From Nemopilema nomurai (lineage: Eukaryota; Cnidaria; Scyphozoa; Rhizostomeae; Rhizostomatidae): a stretch of 64,000 nucleotides of DNA. The position numbers and the translations under genes were made by a program. The notes below the pieces were generated by a model. The model did no database searches, had not been told where the DNA came from, and saw nothing but the letters and a program-made list of their open reading frames with translations. The DNA lies in the NCBI GenBank assembly GCA_003864495.1, contig ML133471.1, forward strand, positions 4,152,257 to 4,216,256. Reading direction: 5' to 3'. Below, piece after piece: positions 1 to 12,602 of the stretch (the stretch's first letter is position 1; each line of letters begins with the position of its first letter).

Positions 1-66
1 TTTACTGACGCAAAGCTGCAACTAATGTCTTGATAATCAGCAATGGATCTTTGTAATCCCCTTGCA

Positions 67-399
67 GTTAAAGCAGTATCAGGTTCAATATTCAGCGTCG
101 TTATGACGATGATTTCAATTGACCCGCCACACCGAGGGCCTAAGTACACCATGTGGCTGGGTTTTCAATATTTGGCATTCTTCGTGCAAAGTGCTTCGAG
201 GCAGATCATGAAGCCAAAAGGAAAATCCTTTTTACTAAAAGGAGAATCCAAGATTGAGGTGCAAGTACCTGAGCCGACAATAATCAATGAAGATTCTGAT
301 AACATGTTAATGTCAGGTGGTCGGCAAACGTTGTTAACGAGGTATAGGCTCGGTGACGACCCAACTGCCTATGCTGATAGTACGATTGATTTCTCATAA
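67..399 (+). CDS. Putative 3'-terminal exon of a gene entering from the left; family not recognised
   Basis: A pyrimidine-containing acceptor (cccttgcag) ends at 66, and the frame after it stays open for about 110 codons to a TAA at 397-399. The encoded piece has a hydrophobic stretch (around SIFSVVMTMI), a second aromatic-rich segment (MWLGFQYLAFFV), then a polar acidic tail with VPEPTIINEDSD and ends YADSTIDFS. That layout fits the last membrane region and cytoplasmic tail of a membrane protein, but I cannot name the family. An ATG at 43 lies inside the putative intron and is probably not a start. The call rests on acceptor quality and protein-like composition only. Confidence 0.42.
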   Translation, partial: VKAVSGSIFSVVMTMISIDPPHRGPKYTMWLGFQYLAFFVQSASRQIMKPKGKSFLLKGESKIEVQVPEPTIINEDSDNMLMSGGRQTLLTRYRLGDDPTAYADSTIDFS

Positions 400-1245
400 C
401 GGTATATCCAGACGAATCATGTGTATGGGTTCTATACTGGCATATTGTGATATCTTATTAAACCTTGTTTTTTAAGACACATAGATATGATCGTTATGTA
501 ATCTAACAGCAAATATACCAGAATGAATGAGAGCTTGTACGCTCCCATAGCGCAAGAAAAGTTAGCCTTCTAGAACCGCTTGAGGCATCCTTTCAAAATT
601 TGAAGACATTTACACAGAATGGTATCACGGCCAGCCATAGCTGCCTAGGCTAAGTAATTATTCATTGATTTCACAAACCATCATAAAGTTTCCCTGCTAT
701 TAATGCTATGACGTTCTATATTTATGATAAGCTTGAACAACACTCAAAGTACATTAAGAAGCAATCAATTTGCTGAAACCACTAATAACAAGAAACACTG
801 CAGCTTGCTCTGCCATATGCTATCAAACAGATAATGGTGATTCGAGAGGATTTGTTAGCAATAGGGAAGTCACTGCGCCTTGCTCTTTGCATAACAAATC
901 ATAGGGGGTGCTTAATTTAGGCATTTAGCAGGAAACGTGTTTGTCAAACGAATGGTATTTGCTAGTGTATCGCCTTTTCTTGCAATCGCTCTTAATAAGA
1001 TCAAGTTGATATCAATAAAAATGAACGCAGGCAACCAGCATTGAATCGGCCATACCACAAATATAAACGCCAAAACCAAAATCTCAGGTCACTTGCTATT
1101 TACTTTGATTGCTGCCTAGCGACCACGTTAACAATGCTCACTCTTTCACCGCCACTTTTCCTATCCAACCTCAATGTGGACTGAACAAGGAAATGCTTTG
1201 AATTCATGGTTGTTTGCCTTATCCAGAACCAGATTTTCTAGCTTA
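400..1245. other. Intergenic or intronic stretch, no gene seen
   Basis: AT-rich sequence after the TAA at 399. I see no convincing exon, tRNA or repeat. It may hold the 3' UTR of the left-edge gene and an intron following the minus-strand exon at 1,246-1,573. Confidence 0.5.
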
Positions 1246-1573
1246 CCTGAAGCCGGACATAATGATAATAATTGCAGTTATATTCTTGATTATGATTATG
1301 ACGATATTTGTAGTCGTGGCCATAAACATTTGAATGGTTTTCCCATCGTGAGATATTATAGCTACCAATCTGGTGGGAAAAACCCAAAACAGGCCCTTGT
1401 GTCTCCCAGTCTGTTGACCCACACACCCATCTATAAGGTGGCAAGATTGGCGGTAATTTGCGAGCAACTAGAATTCCTTTGTGCCTTTTCTTACTTGACT
1501 GAGGCGCATAACATATATTTACTGCTAATGCGATCAGTAAGAGATGTTTACAACCTACTCCATTTGGGGCCAT
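1246..1573 (-). CDS. Candidate first coding exon of a small secreted Tyr/His/Asn-rich protein
   Basis: On the minus strand an ATG at 1,573 in good context (ATATGG) opens a frame of 109 codons ending exactly at a consensus donor (CAG followed by GTAAGC). The first 23 residues look like a signal peptide: Met, a lysine near residue 9, a hydrophobic core (LLLIALAV), then small residues before a predicted cut after CYA. The mature part has a basic linker (SSKKRHK), a WVCGSTDW patch and a C-terminal half rich in Tyr, His and Asn. I do not recognise a family. Downstream exons should lie below 1,246 but were not found. A plus-strand frame over the same DNA (1,174-1,599) lacks these signals and is treated as a shadow. 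Confidence 0.42.
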
Positions 1574-2327
1574 ATTTTCAAACCCAACAGCTTTCCTAAT
1601 TGAGGAACTCCTTCATTCATGCAATAATCTGAAACTACCCTTTGGAAGAGTTGTTTTGCCAGTAGAAGTTCGCGAACATATCTCTTGCTTTTTGTGAAGC
1701 ACTGATAACACGAGGATAGCTAATATGCCACGAGTCAATAATTGGTAGCTGTAGCTTTCCATAAAGTGATGAATAAATTTTTATGTGTCAGAGTGGCACA
1801 GACCTTCTTCGACGTTGCATGACATCACTGGATGAATTATTGATCATTGTGGTAAATAACAAAAGAACAATCCAATGCGTATACATCGATCGATTCATTA
1901 GCCTCAATTGCACCAACATTCATTTGTCTGCTAAACATATATCTTATTAATCATGATATTTACCTGGAAAGGAACTGTCGAGATTGCTGAATTATTCATG
2001 CGAAAGCTATGCCCAGATTCGCATAGATTGGAGTCCTGACAACATGACATAAGGCAAGTCACTGTGGCAATGTCTCAAACTGAACTTGCCTTCTACCGAA
2101 GTGGAGGAAACAAAGACAGCCTTAACCGGGACCCGGGAGCATTGGTTATTCCAAAACCTGTTGCTTGGTTTCTTTAAGCCGCATAAATCCGATCCAATTT
2201 AGCGACGGATAGCACAAAAAATATCGTCTGAATCGAACAAGACTGATAACCCGTTTTGTTAGAACTACGTGCATATTCATTTTAGATCATCGACTTGGCG
2301 TGATAGATCGCTTGACAAGCGCAAAAG

Positions 2328-2360
2328 TATAAAACCTACCCTTGGAGTAGAATTTCAGTC
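2328..2360 (+). promoter_or_regulatory. TATA box and initiator-like pair
   Basis: TATAAAA at 2,328-2,334 is followed by TCAGTC at 2,355-2,360, whose A (2,357) lies 29 bases after the first T of the TATA box, the spacing expected for RNA polymerase II core promoters. No coding exon could be linked downstream, so it may drive an unrecognised 5' UTR exon or be coincidence. Confidence 0.25.
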
Positions 2361-5300
2361 GATTCCTGGCGTATTTTTCATAAACATTCAGCAAGGAGGA
2401 CAACGAATCTCAAGCGAATTTTCCTTTACATCCACCAAGCTTTGATAACATCGCCAGCCAACCATGGCTTCGCAGTGGTCTTTTAAAAGCTGTGTAGCGT
2501 GAAATCGGGTCTTAAGCGACACGAAAATGGGCATGCGCAGAATGATCAATGGTCCTGCTTAGCAACAATGTTATGGTTTAGGCTTCTAGGAACAAACCAA
2601 ACCCTTGTTGCCAATACGCGGAACCTGAGCACGATAAGGAGCAGAAAGTTGGGTTTGCATGCAGTCTAAGAACACACCGGCATAAAAAAATGTTAGATCA
2701 TAGTCTTCTAGCTTTCTTTGGTATCCGAAATACCCTGGAAAATTCGAGTAAATTTGATTCATTTACACTTATCATCACAGCATGAAGCACGTGGCAAGAA
2801 TACGTGTTTTTTCTGGAAATGCCAAAGAAGCTCATCTGAACAAGAAATATATGAACCAGGTTAGGCTCCAATTGCCCGGAAAACATTTAAACTTCAGATG
2901 GGGCTGTGTTTTAGAGCCACAAACTTTTTACAAAGCTATGAAGAAAACCAGATACATATCCTTACCAAAGGCACCAATTTTAAATTCACAAACTTCAATG
3001 AAAATTGGTTGATCGTCCATAAACCATCGGGGTCAGCAGCATATTTTGACTAAACCCAGAAGCATGAATTTTAGACACGTAGATGTAGTAGATGACGTCA
3101 TGTAATTTTTTCGTTTCAAACAACTTTCTGAATATGAATGGGGAATTGATTTTCTCAATCAAGACATAGAGGTAAAGCAGCTGCCTGTCACCTTGCAGAA
3201 TCATTACCTTCTAATGCAAATAAACTGAATGTATTGTTGACATTATGCAGAATTTTCCAAATACAATATATGAATACTATTTCATTTAAAACAGCAAAAC
3301 TCTCTCTGTCTTGAAAAAACAATTCATCTTTCGGCATTAAAATTGCTCTATTGATTGGGCTATACCTTTCTCTGAACAAACACCTTAAGCGGCGCGCTTT
3401 GCAGTTAGTTCCCCAAAATTAATCCGAGCATTGGTCATTTCGATGGGACTTCATCCCGGTAGCCTCTACGCTTGGCAACTTCTTCCAAAACGGCTGGTTT
3501 CTGTGCGGGAAATCGTATTTTGAGAATTTAGCTATTTAATAATTTTACACTAATTTTCTGTTAACATAATACGCAAGAAATTAAGAAATACAAGCTTGCA
3601 TTGCTTCTTGCCATGTTTCCAACAATCGCTTTTTCACAAGACCTCACGCCTTGTACAGCCCACGAACTGCGCATATTAGCCCGTCGTTAACATCACTGTA
3701 ATAGGCGCTAAAATAAATTTGTCCTTAGAAGCTTTCTCAGCTGTTTGAAAAAGCAGTTGATGAGAAACAGTTTTCGACAAACCGGGCCAAACGAAAGAGG
3801 CAGAGCACTACACCACATTGATAAAGAATACCTAGTGTGTATTCATTCCAGTGCTTTTTCTCAAAGCAACACCAGGCACATGAATGATCCTAGCTCATTT
3901 TGCAATCTCAAAAAAGCGACCTCGACGTTTTGTTGATAGCAAGGCTTCATCATGCCCTGAGTTCTTTGTCTGCTTGAAAGATTGCTTTTGCAACCATTTA
4001 ACTTGATTAAAATGCTAGAAAATATAGAGCAGGATCCAGAAATATGTTATCTTCCCTGTTATTAACATGTTGAAAATTCCTCGATCAGCAACGAAAACAA
4101 GGCTTGACTTTCAAATTCTTCTGTTATGATTTCAGCAGCCATGATCAGACTGGATGAAAACCTTTGAATTCTGCATCAAAGGAAATCTACAGTTTTGTGA
4201 TTTACCATAAGTTGGGCGTCAGTGTGAGGTGGAAATGCTTTATTGTTGGTTCAATGGGTGAGGCAATTTGAGGCAGGCACCTGTCATTCTGTGCATTTGC
4301 AAGCTTATTGCTCATCAAAGATTCCTTTTGGAAGATGGTTGGCATTTGCATGACCCAGCCCCATTTGCAAGCTAGGCTTAGATAGCTTTACCCCAAGAAA
4401 ATATTTTCACCACTACGATACCCAAAGCGGTTCACAACCCTTGCAGTATTGTTGCAGTGTCATTTACTTTTGCTAGTGAATTTCTTGGCCAGCCGCTAGC
4501 TGCAATACAAGTTTTTGGCATCTCGTAAGAAAATCAAATAAAACACAGGGCACACCACTAACCTCTTGGGCAGATATCATATTTGAATGCTTCATACCGA
4601 AAATTAGGAAGACCTTGCACCACTGAGAGTAAATGCTCACCAGTCACAACGGGAGTTATTTAGTCCCAGATGTAGGTACTTGAACTAATATTTTGGCACT
4701 TTGGCACAGGATACGTCTATTGACGAGAAAAATCTTCTTGTTGTTACTGAGTAGTCAATGTAATCAAATAATGAAAAATGTCAACCTTATTGCTTTAGTA
4801 CTATCCTTCATAATAGTAAGGTAGAGATTGAAACATCATAAGCTTTTCTATTGAAATTTTTAAAAATCTTTTATTAGAGGGTGCTACAAAGAGATACTGT
4901 TGACTCTGTTCCCCTGTGCTGTCCCATCGATTTGTTTTCATTACGTTGTTCAAAATGAATCTGTCATATCCTCTGCTTTTGTTGCCAAACAACAGTCAGT
5001 GAACAGCGCTTAGAAAGAGCTCTACCACAGACTCATAATGGGCTTAGGGTATTCAGCCTCCGCTCAGCGCATGTCGCTTCCTAGTTGGTTCAAAACCTGC
5101 GGCCACCCTCTCAATTTAGAAAAAGATCAGTTTATCCGGAGACCATGTCTTTTATGCTGGAAGGGCAACCTATAAGTCGAGTAAACCGATTTAATGTTTC
5201 GTGACTGCCCGTGCTTGCGGAAGTGTATGCAGCAATTCGTAGAAAGCAGCATGCAAGAGCACTTGATCAAAGCTTTGTGTATTTATCTTAATAGAAATCC

Positions 5301-8300
5301 GTGCTTAAAAGTAGCTCTATGGGATGCGAACGGCTGAAATCATCGGAAGCGTCCCGAAATCGGTCAATGAAAATATCAAGCACGTGCTGGGTATATGTGG
5401 GCCATCAGCGTGAAAAAATTATGCAATACGCGTATTATTTACCATCAAGGTTGACGGACTTATGAATTATATTCTTTGTTCATTAGTGTTTTTTTCTAAA
5501 TGTACCAGAAGGTTCATTGATCAAGTGAGTGTTTAATGCAGAATACGATCATATCTTTACTAATCAATGAGGAAACTTAAGAGTCCCAAATGGTTGGTCC
5601 AAATATCCACCAATCAGGATATCAGGCTGACGGATGTGTGTGAAATACCCTTTATAACAGATCACGTGATTGAAAAGTTCTTAGGCTCGTACTTATCCTA
5701 AACACAGGGGATACGGGATGGAGAGTTTTGACTTTGTGGAAGATACCAGCATGCGAAATACATTGCTAAGACAAAGAGGAGCTTGAAAGGTTTTGGACTG
5801 AGCATAAAATTGTGAAATCATTATTCCTGAGGCCCTCACCTTTCCACTGCAACCCAATACCATTCAGAACACCTTGACTGCAACTTGAAAATGTCGGTGG
5901 TCTCAAACCATTCTTTCTTAACCACGTGTTCTTTTGCTACAGCGCTTTGGCTTTGAAGCAACATTGAGATGACTGAAATACTGCATGGCTTCATCATTTA
6001 TTAATCTATCCGTTATTCCCCGAAATTGCAATTCACTATTTTAATTCAACTGTTATATTAATTCCACAACAATCAAAATTCCTGTTCAGAAAGTCATTGG
6101 AAAATTGGGAGACTGCCTCGTTCTAACGGAAACTCTGTTTGACTTTTTCGATTGTTTTATTCATTTGGGGCCTCCTAATCGCAGGCATTGTCAACAGTTA
6201 CTGCCTCCAAATGCCAATCAATCCCCTTCGTCCTGCATGGAAATTTGTTTTGGCCGAGCATGGCAACTCTAATGGTCTTGGTTTCTCTAAACTTCGTACA
6301 TTAAATCTCTCTCTCTAACCTTGTTAAACGTTCTCAAAGGTTGTCACTGGATGCAAATCAACCAATCATGTTGTGGTTTCTAATAAAAGAGAGGGTTGTC
6401 AGTCTCATAACCCTCAACATTGGGTTCTCATTTAATAAAGAATTATTGTTCCCCAAATCAGCCTCTAGTCTTTGTCTAAGTAAAGATTAGTTGAGGTGGA
6501 ACATACAATATCATTCTTTGTAGCCCGAAAAATATAATTGCTATTAATATTGTGTCTCAGAAACAAACTATTTATGCTAACAAGATTGATAACGTCTCGT
6601 TAAATTTTCTGCTTTTTCGACCACATGGAGAGAGATTTTCATAAAATTCGAAATCCAAACGTAAACAGCATCTGGAGAATAAAGTTCAAATGGCTTTATT
6701 CGCTTATTTCTTTAAAAAAGGGTTTGGATTTTCATTAAGAATTATTGAGTTGCTATGTTTGAACAAGAAATTTAAATATCACCATAACCTTTGTGTTTAA
6801 TTAATAACAGAATCTGCCTTAGTACCTTGCGACCATATCAATGCTATCCTCGCCTTTTACTCTCCCCCACATTTCTTCATTTGCATGAATGGATAAGCCC
6901 GCGGTGTGTTCTCTTGGGCGCGATAAGAACCATTCATTCTATACCACCACTCTCTGTTCTGAGAACACCGTGCCCTTGAGATTAGCTAAGACTTCGTGAT
7001 TAAATTTGATTACGACCTAAGAGCATTGCAATCACACGCGAATGGAAGCGTAGCTCAGCATCTGTAGGTCTCGTTTGAAGTTATGAAGTCTCGCTTTCGC
7101 GCTGCATGATGATCGCCAACGCGATCACCGCAGAAAAGCTGCATGCAATTCTCTGCATTCATTGTTGCGCAAACACAAAGAGGTTGTTGCTGCACATATG
7201 CAAAGATGTTGCTGCAAGTATGTTTTATCTGGGTGGTATCCAGGAGAATTTCTGCCTGCCTTTCTTGAAAGATGAAAATGCGTTTCTCGAACGAACATCA
7301 CATTTTAAGGGTTTTTGTCGCCAGTAAATATGCCCAGTTTTTTATGTGAGATTTAACTTCGTCTTGTGAGAATGTCGCTTGATTTAGTTTGTACTGGTAC
7401 CAATTAATTATCAACAAAGACCCCTTCCAAAGGATGTCATGTTAGCCTCAATGACCTCACTTTAACCACTCTACTTGTGCGTTATCAAACTCTGCATCCT
7501 TGATAGTTTCTGCATAGACGTTCCTTGACACGATTATTACAAGGCATACATGAAGGCACGTGCACGTAGAATCAACTACTCAGCTATAACCAGACTGTTT
7601 ATTATATTAAAACACAAAAATATCTTATAGTGCCAACAGTTTATGAAGGTTAAGAATACTCCGACGCAGAGCCATAAAAACGGACGGCCAAAGGCCAAAG
7701 ACAATTTGGAAATTTTTCGAAGTCGATGGAAAATGCCGGTGACCATTCCTGTCTAAGTCAAACCGATTATTGAGAGCACAAGCGCCATCCAACACACACT
7801 TTGTACACCACTTCTCTCTTTCTAAGAAATTTGTTTAAAACACCAATTTAGCACAGCATAGATCACATGAAATGCTCCCTAGTGCCCATTTGTACCCTGA
7901 TTATATCAAAGTTTTAACTATGAAAGCCTATGAAACTTTATCTGCCAAACCAGAGTCTCGTTATCAAAGATCTACGTATACCAGAGTAGCTAGCGCATGC
8001 GTAGTACGGCTGCGTACCGAACCCACGCATTCAAGACTGTTGCGACAGCCTAACAAACTGTCAACATGTTTTCCACCGATATTGCCCGTCAATCCCCATA
8101 GAGCTAGGCTTCTAATAGCAGAAGACTAGAAGAAGGCCAAAGAAAGATAACTGTAAACCCGAATCTGGTTATGATTGCTAATAATAAAAATGCAAAAAAC
8201 AATTTTATTTTGGATAGTAGACAAACTCACGGTAATATAACTATATGTGGGATCATTATAAATTCTTCGGAGAGACCTGCATCTTAGGAACAAACAATTG

Positions 8301-9657
8301 TGTGTTATTTCAATGCAGCTTCAATGTAAAATTAGGAATCCTGTTTCGAAATTGAAAAGACGATTTTGGCTTGACATGAGCTGTGACCATTTAGAGTTTG
8401 CTAGAATCTTTTAAGGTGTGCTGAAAGCTTTCCTTCCCCGCGCATCACGAATTGTAGACATATTGAGCATGAACTCATATCCTCTCTATTTGAGAAATAG
8501 GTTCCAACCATGAGAAACAAGCGCCGGATAGATGTCTAAAACTAAGCTCATTTCTCAAACTTGGTTTTCCAGACGTAGACCTCTGGCTATGAGTGTCTAG
8601 AGTCAAAGATCTAATTTCTGCAAAAAGTCTTCTTGAAGATTTTCTAGCATAATACCAGACTTTTATTATGATAACGATCTCAAATTCTAAGGTCCAAATA
8701 AATACATACCAAAGCAGATGGCATAAACTTTTCGTTGAAAACTTTTTCATACCTACAAGACCTTTTCACTAAGGGAAGAACATATCGAGCAAGCCATATC
8801 GTTCACTTCCTTGATTTATAGCTGTTAAATGTCAACTCTCAATAGAGAATAAACCAATAATAACAAAAACGCACACTTACAAGTCCTACTACTACAAGGT
8901 AATTCGTAGATGGCACATTTCAGCAAGCAAGAGCGATCACAAAATACAAAAAAATAAAACAGTTGCACATAGAACAATATATAGGCATGGTGTTGAGGGT
9001 ATCAAAAGTAGTGAAAATAGATATAATAAAGATCATAGTGGTGGTGGTGACAAAATACTAGATGAAAAATAGTTCTCGTTAAGGCCAAGATTTGCTTCTA
9101 TAGCAATATGTAAAGTAAGTGCATGGAATAATGACATTTGACAAACCCAGGTAGTTATAGCGATAGTATTACTAGTCAGCCACTAATAAATAATAATTAT
9201 AATATTAATTGTTGTGGTAATGATAATGGAAGCATACCATTTCAATGCAACTTAAAAAACGATTGCAAATCTCACTTCAAGGTGGCCAAATTTTGAAAAA
9301 TAATACCTGTGAGATTTCACGATCGCAACTAGTGAACAATTGAACTTGGATACAGGGTAGGGGACAGAAGAATTCCGAATTTGAGTAGATCTGGAGTGAT
9401 CAAATTGCTAAAAACTAGACCATTCAAAATGCCTAAACGTTTGTTTATTTCCCATTCAAAACTATTCCTAAAAAAACATAAAGAATAGGCTTTTAAACGT
9501 ACGAAAAACAATCGCATAATGTATAATGAATTGACAAGAATGCGCACTTATGTGTAAAAGAGACCGCAAGTCTAAAGTTTTTGGCGATTTCGTCATAAAC
9601 ACTGTAGTTGAATGGAATGTGTTCAGCAACCACTGAGGCATTTGATCTAGATTGAAA

Positions 9658-9890
9658 GGAGAATGAGGCCCAGGAAGGAATCCGTGAGAAAGTAACTCCC
9701 GTCGTAAGACTGCGAGAAGAGGTGAATATCCGTGAGTCTCACGGTAAAATAGTTAGACTAGGCAGTCTTAAACTTGAAAAAAGTAATTTGCAAATGCCAA
9801 ACCTTGTTTTGAAGGATGACCTTTTCCTTAAAGAATATACTACTACTAACAAGGATGATGTGAGAGTCAAATTTCTTGAAGACCAGTAAT
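9658..9890 (+). CDS. Charged open frame, possible terminal exon; unknown
   Basis: After a possible AG at 9,657-9,658 the plus frame stays open for about 76 codons to a TAA near 9,888. It reads as a hydrophilic Lys/Glu/Asp-rich protein (for example VVRLREEVNIRES and LVLKDDLFLKEYTTTN). There is no in-frame ATG near the start, so if real it is a 3' exon. No family recognised and no partner exon found. In an AT-rich window a frame of this length can arise by chance. Confidence 0.2.
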
Positions 9891-10510
9891 GAAACTAACA
9901 AAAACAGATAAGAAAAGATCGTAAAAGAGGTTCGAAGTCTTTAAGACATTGTGTTTACGCAGAAACATTGAAACCAAACTGAAACATTGGAGCTGAAACG
10001 TTTCCTTTCACGCAGAACGTTTCTTTAATATACTTTGTTGGCTTATAACAAAACCTGAGTAACCCTTTCGAGCTATACTTCTTTCCAACTGTGTTCCTGT
10101 GTAACATGCAGTAAAAGAAAAGCGATGGACACACCTTATGCAAGTTATTTGTTCAAAAGTTTGAGCTCACCTTCTGTCCAAAGAATGTACTTCTAGCGAT
10201 TGACCTTCTTCTCCAAATATGTTTCTCTTGGCGAGAGCGTCAGCTTGTCATCCACTTTTGTATGCATTTCAGAAACTAACGAGATAACGATGAAAAGGAT
10301 GAAATATTAATGGGTTTTTTAAGCGAACCAAATTGCGTGTTTGTTTTTGAATTTGTATTGTTTATCATCGTTTTATTTTAGTTGTTTCTATAAACTTTGT
10401 CATCAACATGAACTCTGGCTAACTTGAAGCACTCTGCATCAATTATCAGTGTTATTCAAAGTATCACCTTTTAGAGGATTTAGTATGTCAGCATTCGCAC
10501 AAACCCCTCC

Positions 10511-10582
10511 CCAATGGACTGAAGGTCACTCGAAGGTGACGTCATAGAACAAGATCATACACACACACAGTCCGCCATTTTG
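10511..10582. promoter_or_regulatory. CCAAT / CRE / YY1 motif cluster (candidate promoter)
   Basis: Within 72 bases there is CCAAT at 10,511-10,515, a full palindromic cAMP-response element TGACGTCA at 10,537-10,544, a short CA repeat, and CCGCCATTTTG at 10,572-10,582, which is the YY1 motif in reverse (CAAAATGGCGG). This combination is typical of housekeeping promoters. The YY1 orientation would favour a minus-strand transcript; on the plus strand a donor-like GATAG|GTACGA follows near 10,660. No gene was assigned to it. Confidence 0.33.
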
Positions 10583-11077
10583 TCACTTTGTAGATAGGGT
10601 GTGAAGCAAAATACGAAGGGGTCACATGAACATTTGCTGTTCTCAAGCTTGATTGGATAGGTACGAATTTCTATTTTTAGATTGCCCAGTCCCCTGAGCA
10701 AAACAGCGTTTTAACTCCGTTGATTTACTTTTAGCATCGATAATAATTTGTAATGCTGATTCGATGAAAAGGATCGGTGCTTGATGAAAAATATGTTTAT
10801 TCTATTGCATCATCAGTAATGTTAAGTTGTAGTACTACTTCAATGTTGAGCCAAAATGAAGATAAGATGAAAAGCTTTTCCGGAACAATAAAACCTTCCC
10901 TTATTACTACCTTTTGATGTTTTATGAAGTTGTTCAGCCTGATGCAGTGGCTATGAGGTGTCACAAGCTATTGCAGTCTTCCACTACTAAGCTTCTTTCG
11001 CTAAACTAAAACATCTTTAAAGGAGCTAGAGCTATATGAGTTGCGCCACAGGGTTATAATAATGGGGATGAGCAGGA

Positions 11078-11091
11078 GGGGGGGGGGGGGG
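11078..11091 (+). repeat. Poly-G homopolymer (14 G)
   Basis: Uninterrupted run of 14 G, likely length-polymorphic and prone to sequencing error. Confidence 0.9.
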
Positions 11092-11910
11092 TCTGTGTTT
11101 GGCTTCATTTCGATGCAGGAAATCAGAAAAAGGCCGTAATGTGTTAACATCTTTCAATTGCCCCAATATTAGACGTGCTACTCGAGTTTATCTTTGATTG
11201 GAGCATCTAATTTCAGCTGGTGCGAACCTGATAAAGCCTTAGGGATTGTCTCAAATGATTTCATAAAGCTAAAAGTAATAATCTCTTATTAATTATCAGG
11301 CTGATAGCAAAACCACATCGGTATAAATATTTAGGAAAGTTCCTAAAATAAGTAACGCAAATCGATTGAAATGGAAAAGGAGAGCTGACGTTTTCATCCT
11401 ATTCGAGTCTCCACTTCATTGCATATGAATATCGATTTTGTGGTGCAAGCCTCGATGCATGAATCTTTTGCTTCAATTAAGCACCGAGTAAACAATTTCT
11501 TGCCGCCTTTAGGGTTGTGAATCAACTTAAAACCAAAATTTACAAAATTTTACTTTGAAATGATGTAATTCTTAACTGTAAAAACCGATATGTACCAATA
11601 GAGAATCTCCTGTGTAGATTTGAAAGGCTTTTTGAAAGACAAAAACGGTCTGAGAAAGTGGATGACCTCTTCACTTTTAACAACATTACTTATTCAATTG
11701 AAAGAGCCTAAGATTGGTAATGATGAGAGAATTGCCTTCTCGCATATCTTGCAATAGTTTCCGGGAGTACACTTCTTCATTGCAATCCTGTTTGTCTTTA
11801 ACTTTTGAATAATTGTATTGACATTATCCCCTCAATGACCATTCAGTGCTTTGAAATACTGTAAAGGTTTTTCCGTCTTATTCCTATCTCTTTATACGAC
11901 AAATTCTCAC

Positions 11911-12057
11911 CGAGGAAGGCTGTGTATAAACAAACCCCGAAACACGGGTGTCGAAATTTTGAGCAGTGACTCGATCATAAACAGAACGGTTTAAACTGCA
12001 AGCTTCTGGTTTGCCTGCGCAGCGATGCGAGGGGCAGGCGATCGATTGTTCGCAAGA
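11911..12057 (-). CDS. Orphan internal exon B (cysteine-containing), unknown gene
   Basis: On the minus strand an AG-ended acceptor (cttcag) precedes a frame of exactly 49 codons that closes at a good donor (TCG followed by GTGAGA). It starts SCEQSIACPSHRC and contains a further Cys, giving four cysteines in the first part, which suggests an extracellular or metal-binding module. Its phase (0/0) fits the upstream exon at 12,433-12,602. No family recognised. Confidence 0.4.
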
Positions 12058-12432
12058 CTGAAGCCGCAAGATCTAGAGCAACTGTAATCTTATTGAAGAT
12101 GGGGGCGCATTATTCCTAGGCCGTCATTTCTTGAAGTCAAACCTCTCGCTTGTTTGCTACAATCTCTGCCAAAAGTCTTGGAACACTTGCTCTAATTTAC
12201 GCATCGCGCAAGTTACCAAATCCTCTCGCCCCGCAAACAATGTTGTGTAGCGCAAAAGTGAATAGTCATAAAAACCAAAGTGAAGTATTCTCATGTACCT
12301 ATGGCCTTTCCCTAAAGATGTAACATTGTTAAGGGGGCTGCAGCTACCAAGGAGAGACGGAAATAGAACGGGGTCGCAAAATCAAAAAAATCTCACGGTG
12401 TTCCAACTACTTTTGGCAGAGATTGTACTTAC

Positions 12433-12602
12433 TTCTACAGGTGTCAAGGAAACTGGCGTTATGGCCTGGATGAGCAGGCGTCTTTGGTTGACAATGCGAC
12501 AATTTTGACTGTTGCAAGTTTTGAAGACCGATAACATGGCCGGATTTTCGTCGTTCAGCTCATAACCCGTGTTATTGTAGCGACCAAAGACTATTTTTGG
12601 CC
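12433..12602 (-). CDS. Orphan internal exon A, same unknown gene
   Basis: A minus-strand frame of 170 nt between an acceptor (aaatcag, ending at 12,603) and an excellent donor (GAA followed by GTAAGT). It reads GRYNNTGYELNDENPAMLSV and goes on to a segment with two Cys (KTCNSQNC) and QRRLLIQAITP. Composition and splice sites both look coding. It ends in phase 0, which joins in frame with the exon at 11,911-12,057 across a 375-base intron. Exons before and after were not found. The overlapping plus-strand frame (12,293-12,508) is a shadow. Confidence 0.5.

Larger units (their letters stand above)
1574..11910. other. Gene-poor stretch with no recognised gene
   Basis: About 10 kb of AT-rich DNA in which no conserved protein could be recognised on either strand. 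Items noted inside it are entered separately: a TATA/initiator pair near 2.33 kb, a charged open frame near 9.66-9.89 kb, a CCAAT/CRE/YY1 cluster near 10.5 kb and a 14-base G run at 11,078. Other open frames of 60-90 codons here lack matching splice sites or protein-like composition. Confidence 0.5.

Noticed and set aside
1174..1599. 141-codon plus-strand frame
   Set aside because: Overlaps the minus-strand exon that has a signal peptide and consensus donor; the plus frame shows neither domain nor splice logic.
8565..8584. 20-base match (19 of 20) with 63,724-63,743
   Set aside because: No similarity beyond the 20 bases; compatible with chance or a tiny repeat fragment.
10140..10300. Minus-strand frame containing HTKVDDKLTLSPRETYLEKK and a GTGAGC donor
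   Set aside because: A TAG lies between the protein-like part and the donor, and no acceptor was found.
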